Origin: Gnetum montanum | Lineage: Eukaryota; Streptophyta; Gnetopsida; Gnetales; Gnetaceae | Direction of reading: 5' to 3' | Assembly: GCA_015680685.1 (NCBI GenBank) | Contig: MNCI01027262.1 | Coordinates: forward strand, 482,338-546,337 | DNA: 64,000 bases | Part shown: positions 45,781-57,672 of the stretch, piece by piece | Layout of the letters: the number at the start of each line of letters is the position of its first letter | Position numbering within the stretch: position 1 is the stretch's first letter | The notes under the pieces: model-generated | The model's database searches: none | What the model saw: only the letters and a program-made list of their open reading frames with translations | Told to the model about the DNA's origin: nothing | Position numbers and translations under genes: made by a program

Positions 45781-46900
45781 TTGCATCTCTCTAGGCAGAT
45801 GTTAATCCACCTGGGGGCTTACCATGTTGTAGATAAGCTTTAATGTTGACATACCACTCTGGGGAATCTACAGCATTGACAGAGGCCACGTGTTCTGCCT
45901 GAGTGATAGGCTCTGCACATTCTGCAATCGCGGTTGGTAGGTTTGCTAAGGAATGTGATGGGATGTTTAACGCAAGGGTAGCTAGGGCATCTGCTATGGT
46001 GTTCTTGTTGCATGGCACGTGTTATACATCAGTGGTTGCAAATTTCTTAAGTAGGATTTTTGCTAGGTTGTAGTAGGGTTGCAAGTGTGTAGCCTTGTAG
46101 GTTTAGACTTCAGTGATTTGATTCACGACTAGTTGTAAATCTCCTCAGATTGTCAGGTGTTGTATGTGTAGTGCTTGGGTAGTTAAGCAACCTCTAAGTA
46201 GCCCCTCGTATTTTTCCACATTTTTGGTGAAAGGGAATGTAAAACGATAAGTAGATGGATGCACTTCCCCATAGGGGAATGTGATCATGGAAGCAGCGCT
46301 ACTTCCTCGCACGGTTGAGGCACCGTCGAAGTGTAAAGTGGCTTCGAAATGCGATGGGATGATGGTGACATTACTAACGTATTCGTCTAGGAACTCAGGG
46401 TCTATGGTCACCTGGTTTTTGACTGGCGAGGCTGTGAGTTGGGTTGCTATGGCGTGACCCTTCGTTGATGATTGACTTACATAACATAGGTTGAATTCCG
46501 TGGTCATTGCTTTCCATTGGGCTATCTTGCTACTTTTGTACATGTTGCAGGTGATAGCCTAGAGTATATTGCTTTTGCAAATGATGTTGTTTCTGCTTTG
46601 GAATAGGTAATGCCACCACTTCTTCACTGTGAATACTAGGGCTAGGCAGTTCCTCTCCACTTCATTGTACTTCACCTCGTATGCTACTAGTGCATGGCTC
46701 AGGTAGTACACTAGTATCTCTAAACCATCATCCCACTTCTGACATAGCAGTGCCGCTATGAAGTGTCAGAGGTGGAAAGGTATATGAAGAAAGGCTTGTT
46801 CCTCTGTGGCGGGTGCACTGTTGGGAGGTGCGAGAGCTCCTTCTTTAGGTCATTGAATGCTTGTTAACACTGGGTTGTCCACTCGAAGTAAACCTGCTTC
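45781..46900 (-). pseudogene. Tat-3 pol: two RNase H domains
   Basis: Ordinary RNase H at about 46890-46560 (TTQC, stop, QAFNDLKKELSHLP, then FFIYLSTSDTS). The open stretch 46543-46145 holds the connection (MTTEFNLCYVSQSSTKGHAI) and the second RNase H: LHFDGASTVRGS keeps the first Asp, and TKNVEKYEGLL has Lys at the Glu position. The domain ends at 46018-45960 with MPCNKNTIADALATLAL. The dual arrangement matches Tat-2 and the plant Tat group. Confidence 0.8.
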
Positions 46901-48110
46901 TTTAGAAGATGTTGCATGGGATGTAACTTGTTAGTCAACCTGGCTATAAACCTTCAAATGAATTGCATTCTACCTTGTAAACCATGTAACTCTTTAAGGT
47001 TTGTGGAAGGCGCTAGGTTGATTATGGCTTTGACTTTGTCGAGGTCCATCTGTATTCTGGCCTCTAATACTATGAACCCTAACATGTGTTTGGTTTTCAC
47101 CCCGAAGAGGCACTTCTTAGGATTGAGGCATAGGTCGTGCATTTGGCAACATTTGAGGACTACCCCTAGATCGCATGGGTGATCAGCTACCTCCTTGAAC
47201 TTAACCACTATATCATCTACATAGTCGTTTAATGTTTCTAGGATTTAGTCACTGAAAATATAAGTCATGACTTGCTAGTAGGTTGCTCCAACATTCTTGA
47301 GCCCAAATGGCATCATGGTATAGTAGAAGGTCACCCATGCGGTTATGAAGGTTTTCGACAACTGGTTCTCTGGGTTGATGTGGATTTGGTTGTACCCTGA
47401 GAAACCATCCATGAAGGATAATAGAGCATGGCCAATCGTGGTGTCAATGAGTTGATCAATGCTCGGGAGTGGGAAGTTTTCTTTGATCGCTGTCTTGTTT
47501 AAGTCTTGGAAGTCTATACAGATCTGTATCCCTCCCGTTTTCTTCAAAACTACAATGATGTTGGACACCCACTCTGAATAGTTGACCGTGCGGATGAAAC
47601 CTTCTTGGTATAGCTTAGTGATTTCATCTCTCATAGCTAGTGCGATTTTTGGCTTAACTTTACGAGCTTTCTGCTTAACTGTCTTTACATGGGGGTCTAG
47701 GATGATGTTGTGCTAAATTATCCATGGGTCCAGACTTGGCATATCAATGTATGACCATGCAAAGACATCGATGTTGTCTTGCAAATCTTTGGCTACATTT
47801 TTGTCGGTTTGCATGTCTAGGAGGGAGTTGAGTTTCAATGTTTTCACCTCCCCCTTTGTCATGGTCACAGGTGTCTCAACAAGAGGGTCTTTGGTTACAT
47901 CCCCTGCCTCTAAGTCTAGGGCTTGGACCAGGTGCCTAGGCCAATGTAGGGATGCTTCGAAGGCTGCTATAGTGCTAGACGTAGTCGACCCCCAGTTGAT
48001 CATGTTGATGTTCAACTATCTCGCAAGCTTTCCCTATGGCCCTGCTAATGTCAAATGCGTGGAAAGGTCATGATGGATTCCCATCTCTCGCTTGACCTTC
48101 CATTATAAGA
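46901..48110 (-). pseudogene. Tat-3 pol: reverse transcriptase
   Basis: Lead-in at 48090-47713 (LAGPYGKLARQLN-like, ending VFAWSYIDMPSLDP). RT follows in 47634-47275 (KLYQEGFIRTVNYSEWVSNI, QICIDFQDLNKTAIKENFPL, LLSFMDGFSGYNQIHI, MPFGLKNVGATY) and 47208-46954. Between these, LNDYVDDIVVKFK near 47230-47200 keeps the YVDD active site, unlike Tat-2. LCLNPKKCLFGVKT and LGFIVLEARIQMDLDKVKAI follow. Few stops, for example near 47253 and 47275. Better preserved than Tat-2. Confidence 0.9.
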
Positions 48111-48214
48111 TGAAAGCTTGGTTAAGGGATGTTAGAGATTGCGTGGAACAAAAATCTGTAAAGCAATGTCGAGATACAACTTGCTAAGTGTGGCAATGTA
48201 AAGATTGAAAGTTT
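48111..48214. other. Tat-3 boundary upstream of RT
   Basis: No gene. Short spacer between the RT lead-in and hairpin cluster 2. Confidence 0.5.
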
Positions 48215-48655
48215 GCTAGTTTAAGGTCATGGCAGACCACCAAGGCACAAGAGTGCAAAATTACTAAAGGTATAAAATTGTTAATGTAAAGTATGAAGCT
48301 GTGTGACTATTGCTATATAGATGCCAAACTGCTAGTTTAGTGTCATTTCGGACTACCATATTGCAATGTGCAAAATTTTGTTATCCAACATAATAGTGTA
48401 GGAAATTGTAGGTATGAGAAGTATCGAACTGCTAGTGCAAAAATGAAGACACAAAACCACTAGGAAATGTGATACTGCTTATGTGGAAGAAGGTGAGATA
48501 ACCACTGATTTAAGTATGTGGTGTTGTTAGTTTAATATCATTATGGACTGCGAACATAATGGGCTAAAATTACTAATTCAGGGTCTTTTCAGACCCTGAG
48601 GAGTGCAACTATGCAAGGATTGCTAGTTTAAGGTCTTTTCAGACCCTTAATCAAA
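48215..48655. repeat. Tat-3 hairpin-repeat cluster 2 (5 units)
   Basis: Units lie at 48215, 48331, 48525, 48571 and 48622. The last two contain a perfect stem-loop: GGGTCTTTTCAGACCC and AGGTCTTTTCAGACC, with GGTCT and AGACC arms around TTTC. The leading TAGTTTA is common to all but the fourth unit (CTAATTCA). Confidence 0.8.
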
Positions 48656-48987
48656 AAAATATATTATTTTTTTTATTTTTAGGAAGGTAAGTAGTTGGAT
48701 TGAAGCGTGTCAAGGCTTTAATGCTAATAGTGTTATGATGTCATGGCGAGCATGCTACGCTACGCAACTTGCTCCACATTAATCATAGAGAGAGAGGGCA
48801 GAAAGTTTTCCTATTTTACTATTGTGGCCATAAATAGGGGTTAAACCTTGGTAATTTCACCATTTTCACCATAAGAGCATAGAGCCTTCATCAGAGCACA
48901 AGGCGACTTAGGACTACGGAGCAATTGCGTTGATCAATTAGCAAGGCGAATTTCTTCAGCAAAGGGCGTAAATCTGCAAGCAGGGAA
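48656..48987 (+). promoter_or_regulatory. Putative promoter and 5' leader of the Tat-3 antisense gene
   Basis: Contains GCATGCTACGCTACGCAAC (48751-48769, the U3 word of this element) and a TATA-like CATAAATAGG (48829-48838). About 150 bp of leader follows before the ATG at 48988, including an AGAGCACAAGGCGA stretch typical of a transcribed leader. Inferred from position and motifs. Confidence 0.5.
48830..48837 (+). promoter_or_regulatory. TATA-like box of the antisense gene
   Basis: ATAAATAG within GGCCATAAATAGGGG, 158 bp upstream of the first ATG, on the strand opposite to the element. Confidence 0.4.
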
Positions 48988-51900
48988 ATGGCTCCTAAGA
49001 CCCATTTAGTGCTTGCAAAGGTTGAGGAGGTGAAGAAGACCCTAGGGCATGCACCACAAGTGCATATTGTAGTGCGGTAGAGCACACTGTTAACCCAGTA
49101 AGTTACTCTGTCCTCTTTGCCTTTTTCGTGTTGTGCTTTCTATTGTTTTCTACTCTTGTTTTGCATCCTATTTGTTTGTGTCCATTCACGACTATCTATG
49201 TTTCCTGTGGTTGCATTATTTTGGATTTTGAACCACCGTGGTCGCCATTTCTTCTGTGGATGATTTATAAACATTGCATCGTGATTGCATGCAAGGTCAC
49301 TGAAACCACCACTGCTATGGTTGTTACAACCATGGGGGCTAGGGTAGTTTAAGTTGCTTGACCTTAGCATGCTGCAATGTAAAACCATTGAGGGGACCAG
49401 GTCATGGTGTGATGTGGAAACATGACACATGTTTTGTTAGGCTATGTCATCAATTTTTTTGCTGCTACACTAGCTTATTCGCATGCTGGTACTATGCTAG
49501 GGTTCCATGCTCTTGCTATGCTACGTGTGGGTAGAGGGTTATGCTATGCTATATGCATGGACTTCTAGGCATCGCTATGTTGCATGTATTGCATTTAAGT
49601 GTGATGCTAATATTTTCTAATTACATTGTGCAGGGTGGGACCAAGGTCCCAGCTAATTATTTTGAACATTTGCAAGGTCTTGTGCCATGTGAGTAGACCT
49701 GTTGCCAATGATCCTCCTCCCCCGATACGTGTGGGAGATCAAGCCGTTTGGTTCAGAAAAGGGGCACAAGACTTCTTGCAATTCCTTCTCAATCACTTTA
49801 GTGTGTTTTGTTGATCTTCTTTAAAGGAGAAGAAGGCATCTGGCATAATAGAAGCCATGTTGCCTAGAACCAATCGAGGCATCCTAAGATACTTTACCGA
49901 TGGGGCAATCATGAGCAAGTAGGGAGGAGGATCCAGACAACTCTCAATAGAGTTGAGGCATTTAGCTTGGATCTAGGACATGCTGAAATTCAACTAGTAT
50001 CGCAAGTACAACACGTTGTTTCTTGTGCATGACATGGCGATGTACTTTTAGAACCCATAAGGGACTGTCTATTGTGCTGGTGGGTGAGTTTTGCATCTTT
50101 ACTTTGCTTTGTAGTGCAACATTGGCCATATCGGCCGAAGGCTTAATGGTGTATGTTTGTCACGAGGCTTTATATTAATGATGATGGGGTTCACGACCAA
50201 CTAGATCTACTGGCTATGGTGCAGCTAGCCTTATAGAAGTTTGCTTCTACCAAGAAACTACGGGCGCGTGTAATTGGTCAGTGTAGGGAAGAATACTATT
50301 CCTATCTATGCACGTTCTTCCTTATCTACAATCAATGTAGGGAGAAGGATAGGCTGGATGAGGAGTGCAAAGAACCCTTCAAATAAGTCATGATTGAAGA
50401 GTCCTTGGTTGAACTCCCACTGTTCCCATTACCGTATAGACCTAGTTGGTCAAAAGGTAGGCGTTGCATGCTCAAGTGTTTTCATAATCTCTGCATTCTC
50501 TACAGTGCTATGCTAAGTGCATTTTATGAAAATTCTTGTAGAGGCGAGGAAGCCTTGTGAGGTGATAGTGGTAACTTCCAAGAGGTAGGGGGAAAACATC
50601 TACTTTAAATATGCTGAAGTAGCAATGAGCTAGAGCTGTTTAGAACGAGGGGCCCCAGATTCCTTGCTCAAGAAAGTTTGAAAGGCGGGGCTTATGGATC
50701 TGTTCATGGCTCCAAATTCAAGTGTCTCTACTACTGAGATGCTTTCCTTGGTCAACTCCTTCTTTAGGAAGTTGAGCCATTTTTGCACATACGTGCAGAA
50801 CGTGCGAGTGATCATTGAAATCAATGACCAGCTATTTGCGGATTTGTTCGACATCCCTGCCGATGGTGCCCCCATAGTGTCGAAGGGAAAGCAAGAGTTG
50901 ACTCTTTAGAAGTAGCATATCGAGGAGTGGTTGAGTCTCACTAAGGAGTGAAAAGGGTTTCCCATGGAAAAGTTGAAGGATGGCCTCACCATGGGGCTTT
51001 ACCTAATTTTTCGTGCCCACGCATTCCCTCAACTGCTCACCGAAGGGAAGGTCCTGGGGCTTGGGCAAGCCTGGATAATGTGGGAGGTTATGGAAGAAGG
51101 GGCCCATTATGACTAGGCCAATTTCCTATGTAGTGGCTTGCAAGCTAAGATTTTGAGGCTTCGTGAGCAAACGGAGTCCCACTCTAACATTTACTATGCC
51201 TTCTACATAGGCTATTTGAAGAGCTTTGCGGAGTTCCTAGTGGTCCAGGTGGATAGAGTCTGGTCTGTGCATGATTGCGATTAGATTTCCAAGCCATGGA
51301 TTTGACAGGTCCTCTAGACCATGCGAGCCTAGGATCCCCCAGAAATGGTCAGGGAGTCGTTGTCTGTAACGACTAAAAGTCTGATGGTTTGCAGCTTTCA
51401 TGGCCAGGACAGCATAGGAAAGATGCCCTCAATCATAACTGGTAGTACAACATGGGGTGAACATCTCATAGCTGAGACCATGCCCAAGGATTTGTGAAGG
51501 AAGAGGCTTCCCCCAACTAGGGAAACCCCTTACGAAGAAGAGGGATGAAGACTGTGGCTCAAACTACAGAGGATGCAGCCCCCCATTGGTAAGTGTTTTT
51601 GTATAATGCTTACTTCGTTATAGTTTGCTATGCTAGGCGGTGCGGCATAGTGTAGCACCTGTTTTGAACTAGCTTATTTTGAATCGACACAAACATGCCT
51701 TTTTTGTTTAGCAGAGGAAGAAGAAGATGAAGAAGAAGGCAATGAGGAAGTGTTGGCCCTTAGGACTGGGGCAACGAATAAAGACGTGGAGGCCCTAATC
51801 TCAGAGCAAAGGGCCCCGGTCAAGAATAAGGGAGCTTCTGTCTCTAAGGAATGGGCTCTCGTCATTAGGGAGCCTCTTCCTACCAATGAAGAGGTTCCTC

Positions 51901-53410
51901 CCTTGAATAAAAAAGATGTTGGTCTTCTGAAAGGAAAGGCACCAGCGCATGAGGAAGGGACTTGCATGGATTTGGTAGGGCCTCCACCGAGGCTACCATG
52001 ATCAGCTTGCATCAGCAAGAAGAAAGACTGCAGTCAAGCACTAGTGAGTTTGCGGGAAGTCTACCTCATCATAGTCCATTTTGACCATTGCTGACATGCT
52101 TAATCATGTAACAGGTGTTATTGCTGACTCTGCAGGACCTCCTTCACTTCGTATAGAGTCATGTGTCGAGGTCCCTGAAAAGTTTATGTTCATGCAAGGA
52201 CTTGTTGATGATATGATCAGACACCTTGAGCAGGCAGACCCTGGCATGAGTAAGTGGCAGTATTAAATTTTCTTGTGTTGTTTTGCAAAAAACTTTCAAG
52301 TTCGTTGATTTTTGTATGTTAACATGATTGCTACGCTCTTCATGTTGATGTAGATTCTCAACTCAAATGGAACCCGGATTGACCCATGAAAGTTGGCATT
52401 GTACCTACACTCTCACCAGACGTGACCTAGGTGCCTCGTCGCATGTTCGATGATGCTCACAAGTGCATCCTGCAATCGACATGCTCTCTGTGGGAATGTA
52501 GGCGTGCCAATGAGGAGCTATGCAAATAGACCCACAGGGCTAAGCAAAGAGAGGCTGAGCTAACCACTAAGGTGGAGAATCTCAGGTCAAAGGTTGACTT
52601 CCTCATAAATCGTAACACTGACCCTATCGATTGTAAGAGGTTTGTAGATGACTATGCCAGGTATTGGACTGTCATTCACCAAAATGTTGAGTCCACCTAG
52701 GAGATAGTGGAACAGAAAATGTAGATGGACTTGCTAGCACAAAAGTGTTAGGATATGAAAGATATTAGCGCCAAAGTCTTCGAATGGGGGTGAATCCAGA
52801 AAAACCACAAACATGCATACAAGCTAGAGAACGGCACCCATCGAAGACTATACAAAGACACTACTATGGAGGCATTCACGTATGAAGCATTCATGAATGC
52901 CATTGGTGCTTCTAAGAACTACGCTAAGTTCAAAGAGTAGGTGGAGGTCATGGAATCTCTTGACTTGAGGGTTGATCTTCCTACAAGGGAGACCACAACC
53001 ACCTTCCTTTCCACAGAACCTCTAGAATGGACGATCGTGGATAGGTAGAAAGCTGTTGTTACGAATGCTGAACCTAGCGACAGGCATTGGATGGACATTA
53101 TGATAGAGGAGATTTGTTGTTGCCTTAGGCATAGTCTAGATCAAATACCTCTTGAGACTGATGCAGTCTCCTCTTAGGTTAGTTGTTTTAATGGGTAGAT
53201 GCTCATGCTATGTTATAGCTTGCGTTTGTTGCAGTTATTTCCCTAGTTGACTACTTCATTCTTGTGATGCAGGATCCAAATGAGGGTGCAAGACTCATGG
53301 AGGGAGGGAATGAAGGATTGATAGAAGGTAATGCAGGGACGGATGATGCACAAGTAGATGGAGCGAAGGCAAGCGGTGAAGGCAACAAAAACAGAGACAC
53401 CCCATCATAG
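48988..53410 (+). pseudogene. Tat-3 antisense module: eight-exon gene of unknown function
   Basis: Model: exon 1 48988-49097 (MAPKTHLVLAKVEEVKKTLG), 2 49634-50083, 3 about 50167-50456, 4 50542-51588, 5 51715-52043, 6 about 52115-52249, 7 52354-53177, 8 53273-53410 (ends NKNRDTPS, stop). Splice sites: donors GTAAGT (49098), GTGAGT (50084), GTAGGC (50457), GTAAGT (51589), GTGAGT (52044), GTAAGT (52250), GTTAGT (53178). Acceptors: TTGTGCAG (49633), TTCTTGTAG (50541), GTTTAGCAG (51714), GATGTAG (52353), GTGATGCAG (53272). About 1,100 codons. Features match Tat-2: the GLMDLFMAPNSS/LVNSF block (50690-50760), the acidic exon 5 start (EEEEDEEEG), and the coiled-coil exon 7. The exon 4/5 junction is phase 1 and the 7/8 junction phase 0 in both elements. 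Stops are present. No known function is assigned. Confidence 0.72.
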
Positions 53411-53555
53411 CATGGGATTTCTTCTTCTTCTTCTTTTTTTTTTGAAAATTTTTCTGACATTGCCAATAGGAAAAAATTTTGAATAAAATGAAAACTTGAG
53501 AAAAGAAATTGATTTTATGTTAACTTGTATATTATGTATAATTTTCATGCTCTCG
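53411..53555. other. Downstream flank of Tat-3 antisense gene
   Basis: A (TTC)n-like run (53419-53435) and AT-rich sequence with no gene. Confidence 0.5.
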
Positions 53556-53740
53556 TATGCTATTTTTAGGCCATCTCGGGCCATTGCTAGTTTTTGGCCA
53601 TTTCGGGCCGTTGTGCAACATGTCAAAACAAAAAGCAATGGTGCTAGTTTTAGGCCATTCTAAGCCATTACCCAAAAGAGATAATATGTTAACAAAGCAA
53701 ACAAGGGTGATGATAGTTTTAGGTCATTTCAAGCCATTAG
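53556..53740. repeat. Tat-3 hairpin-repeat cluster 3 (4 units)
   Basis: Units lie at 53558, 53585, 53643 and 53711. They read GCTATTTTTAGGCCATCTCG, GCTAGTTTTTGGCCATTTCG, GCTAGTTTTAGGCCATTCTA and GATAGTTTTAGGTCATTTCA, each ending (G)GCCATT or similar. The type is the same as Tat-2 clusters 2 and 3. Confidence 0.75.
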
Positions 53741-53829
53741 CATAGCACGCCAAAAGGATGGCATACTAACAAGAAGAGGAAATGATGAATGTACAAGGGA
53801 TGACAACTTGGCAGGAAACATTAGGATTG

Positions 53830-54550
53830 CTATGCTATGCGTAGCTGCTTCCTGACCCATCGTGGGTTAATCGGAATGTAAGGCCGAGGTGTTTCACCAG
53901 GGCACTTGTTCACATCATTGTCCTCTGCTTGGAAGGAAAACTCAACCCATGCATTTTTGATTTTGGAGTCGGCTCGCTGAGCTAATCCTTCCATTGAATG
54001 ATTAATGTATGCATGAACATGTGCTTAATTCTCAAAGGTTGTAACCTCTGAGCCCTGTTCCATGTTTACATTGTTGATTTCTTGCGTTGCCACTTCGTCA
54101 CCACGGATCACCACCTTCCTACCTGCTTATGGTAATTGGATTTCCTAGTGTATAGATGAGAAGACAGCCCTAATTTGTACTAACCATGATCTTCCCAAGA
54201 TCAGGTTAAACCCAAGCATTTCTTCGACTATGATGAATGTTGCATCTGTGGGGAACTAGTCCCTTGCTATGAAGTTTACGTGCACTATTCCTTTCACCAG
54301 GACGCGTGCCTCGTTGAAGGACCTCAAACACGATGTCATTGTTGGTTTGATTTGATCGACCAATCCCAACTTATCCACAATAGAAAAGGAAATTATGTTC
54401 CTGGCAGCCCCATCATCAACATTTACCCTTTGGATCCAGTGTTGTCAGACCCAAATTGTGATGAAGAGAGGTGCCATAGTCACTTGACCTCCATCAGGAT
54501 CTTCCCTAATGGCATCGTTACAAAAAGTTAATTGGGATGGCACAGGCTAT
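53830..54550 (-). pseudogene. Tat-3 aspartic protease
   Basis: The reverse strand, with frameshifts, reads VDKLGLVDQIKPTMTSCLRS (about 54370), VLVKGIVHVNFIARD (about 54300), then IIVEEMLGFNLILGRSWLVQ (54235-54175). This matches the Tat-2 protease block by block; the catalytic block just upstream (about 54430) is damaged. The C-terminal linker ends near 53850 (WVRKQL-like). More frameshifts than in Tat-2. Confidence 0.7.
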
Positions 54551-57500
54551 GCAGGCATAGAGCGAAGCATTATTGAGTGGATCACTTCCTCTTCTCCTGA
54601 CATGTTTTTGTCCACTGGAATCGCCATTAATATGCAGACTAGCGCTTCTCGGTGGGGTGCAGATGTCATAATTAGGTCGTACAAGCTTAGTGTAGCATTT
54701 TTCTGCTTTAGAGCTTGCTTGAACTAGGTGAGGACATTTAGAAGGCCTTGGCCACCAGCTTGTGTAACACTTTCCTCTTCTTTGACTCTTCCCAGAAGAT
54801 GAATCTCCCAAGGAGAGGTAGCCTTGGATCTGGGTCTAGATCCCTATCGATCAAGTGGCATAGGCTACGTAATCGTGTCGACCTTCATCTTTGGTGACGA
54901 AGGTGTGGATGCGAGGTGTAAAGGCATAGGCTTGGGGATACCCTTTATGGTACTTCCCTTCAATGTCTCTCTCAACTAGTAAGCATCTCACCTGGTGGGA
55001 CGAGGAGGTTTTTCAATTTTAGTATGCAAGATAGGGGTTGTCGAAGATGTCAGACCCCTGATGATGAATGGTGCTAGAGGTGTTAACTGATGGGACTGCG
55101 TGGCCTCATTGACAAGTAGTGCAAAGGTGGATGCCCATGGTGGAACTTTCAGGATGAAGGGTGGCTACAAGCTTGGACCAACCATTGGTGGTGCTGGTGC
55201 ACTATGCTGAGGCACATAGATCATAAATGGCTGGAAGGGTTGCCTGGGATCGTTGTCAATGCTAATGGCGTTGATAACGTAATCAACATTATTAGCATTG
55301 AGGGGATCTATATAGACATACATAGATTGATTTTTAGGGCATACTGGATTGCTTTTGTCCAGCACCAACTTCCCCAAATCAATTAACCTTTGGATGTCAT
55401 CCTACAATGATAGACAATAATCTGTGGTGTGACCACATAGTTGGTGGTAGTCATAAAACCTATCTAGCCTGAAACCCCTAGGGACTAGAGGCTCATTGGG
55501 TAGGGCCAAAGAGGGATTCCTAAGGAGCTCATAGTAGTCTTGATGTCTTACGTTTGCTTCTTCTGACATATGGTTATGTTGGATGTACCGTGCTACCAAT
55601 AGTTGCTTCAAGAGTTCTGAAGATTCAAGAGGTAGCAAGGTGTATTTCAAGCGATCTTTAAGCTCAAAGTTGGGTTTGGTGTATGCAAATGTCTTAGGCA
55701 TAGACACAGAAGGTTGCAGTGCTTGGCCCAGTTTGGGCATAGGGTTAGCCATAGGTATGGCTGGTTTCTTATTATTCTTGCTACCGCTATTGCTAGGCTT
55801 GGGCTTGGGCTCGGTTGCCACAGCGGCCACTATGGTTGTTGGGGCCTTACCTTTGTCCTTCTTTGCAAAGGTGCTTCTATAAGAGACGTAGGCTAGGTCT
55901 TTGCTTACCTCAGCTGCATCCTATATGTTCTTAGTTTGAGCAAAAGCCTGACTGAGAGAGCGAGAAGTGAGATAGTACAGTTTAGACTTGATGAATTTGT
56001 TTACTGCACCCTTAAAGATGGCTAGCAAGTGAGCCTCCGCAATGGGCTCAAGGATTTCGTTAAGGGTTGTGCTCCAACATTGAATAAATTTTTGGACTAG
56101 TTCTAGCGTGTCTTGTTTCATGCTCATTAACTGATCTAGCATGGTTTCTGGCTTTAAGTTGTACTTGAAGCGTGTCACGAACTAGGTCAAGAGCTCTTCC
56201 AAAGTTTAAATGGATGAGCGTGGCAACGCATGGTACCAATCTAGGGCTTTTCCAGCTAGGGACATGGTGAAAACGTGAATGATTGTATGCGGCCACTGTT
56301 GCAATAGTAAAGACTTAGACCTCAAGGTGACAAGATGTGCGTTGGGATCTCCCTCCCCATCGTACTTCATGAAGTGCAGGAGAGACATCCCAGGGGGTAA
56401 TGTTAAAGTAGGGATTGTAGGGTTGACAGGGTCATCCTGATAAAAGTTCATGACTTGTACCATGTCAGACCCAACAACTTTGAGGTGTTTTATTTCCTCA
56501 GTGAGGATTTGGAAGAGCTGAAACGCTTGGTCTAGGCTCAACGATGTTGTGGATGGTTGAGGGACTGCAATGGAAGCTCCCACATGCGACATGGTAGTGG
56601 TCGTAGGCTGGCCCATTGGCAGTGCCATTAGGGCCACCCCCACTAAAGGTGTTTCTTGCGTTGTCCACCATTTGGTGGGTGGAAATGTTAGAGTAGCAAC
56701 AGTAGGTTGAGTTGTCGAATAGACCGTTTGGGTCACTGGCAGGATAGGCCATGGCCCCGTGCTAGGATGTACCATTTGCAGGGTTGTGTAGGTCTAAGGG
56801 TGAACATAGTGGGACATCTGCGATGGTTGTAGAATAGACAAAGAAGCGAACGGGGTCCACCATGTAGACAGGTCAGGGCCTACTACAGTGAGTGGAATAG
56901 ACACATATGTAGGAATTGACATGGAAGTTATGTGTGGTTGCAAAGTAGGTACAGTGTGAACATGCAGTAGGGTAGCCATGATAGGCATATTACACGCTGC
57001 AGGAATGTGCTGATAGATAATTTTTGGGGGCACAATTGCTACGAATGCAATAGGGGAATAAGGATGATGATACACTAGGAATGTGACATGGCTACCCATT
57101 TCCATTGTTGTTGTAGGTTGTTGAAGCATAGGCGTGATGGCAAAGGAAGCAGTGATAGACAGCGGGTTGGCCCAGAAGGATTGGGTAGGTGGGATAGAAA
57201 TGGGGTTGGTTTGACCTCCCTTGTCAGATTGGGAATCAAGATCCTCCTGTCCATCCTGAAAGGTGTCGTCCTAGTTGGACACGGTATCCTATTGCTTCCT
57301 AAGCCTAGCCAACTGGATTAATTGATCCAGCAGCCTTTGTTATGTTTGCGTTAAAGATAGTGAAACGTCAAGAGTGGGAATGAATTCCTTCCCATTGTAG
57401 TAGGTGAACTCGAAGCTGTGTTTTTCTTTGAGTTCCTATAAATCCAAGGGCATATTATCTTGCACCTTTGCACAAAGGAAACTATAACACTCATGTTGCT

Positions 57501-57672
57501 AGGCTAGTCCCTTAAGTTCTCGGTTTTGGATTCTGAGAGATCGGCATGCTTCCAACATTGGATTTGATGGTTGTTCAGCACCAGTAGTGCCTTGAACTGT
57601 GACGAGAACTTCAACATTAAATGGAACTTCTACGTTGAAGGAATTAGTAGCAGTAGTTGAAAAAACCATCAT
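54551..57672 (-). pseudogene. Tat-3 gag
   Basis: The start is at the reverse ATG 57672 (MVFSTTATNSFNVEVPFNVE). LEACRSLRIQNRELKGLA and NGKEFIPTLDVSLS follow. A Pro/Thr-rich N-terminal half covers 57129-56400. The capsid domain is at about 56290-55920 (SLAGKALDWYHALPRSSI, TRFKYNLKPETMLDQLMSMK, KFIQCWSTTLNEI). A basic/Pro linker follows, then LDRFYDYHQLCGHTTDYC at 55455-55405. This is the plant Tat form of the zinc knuckle with the first Cys replaced by Tyr. The segment VYIDPLNANNVDYVINAISI follows, then the linker to protease. Interrupted by stops at probable Gln and Trp codons. Confidence 0.8.
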
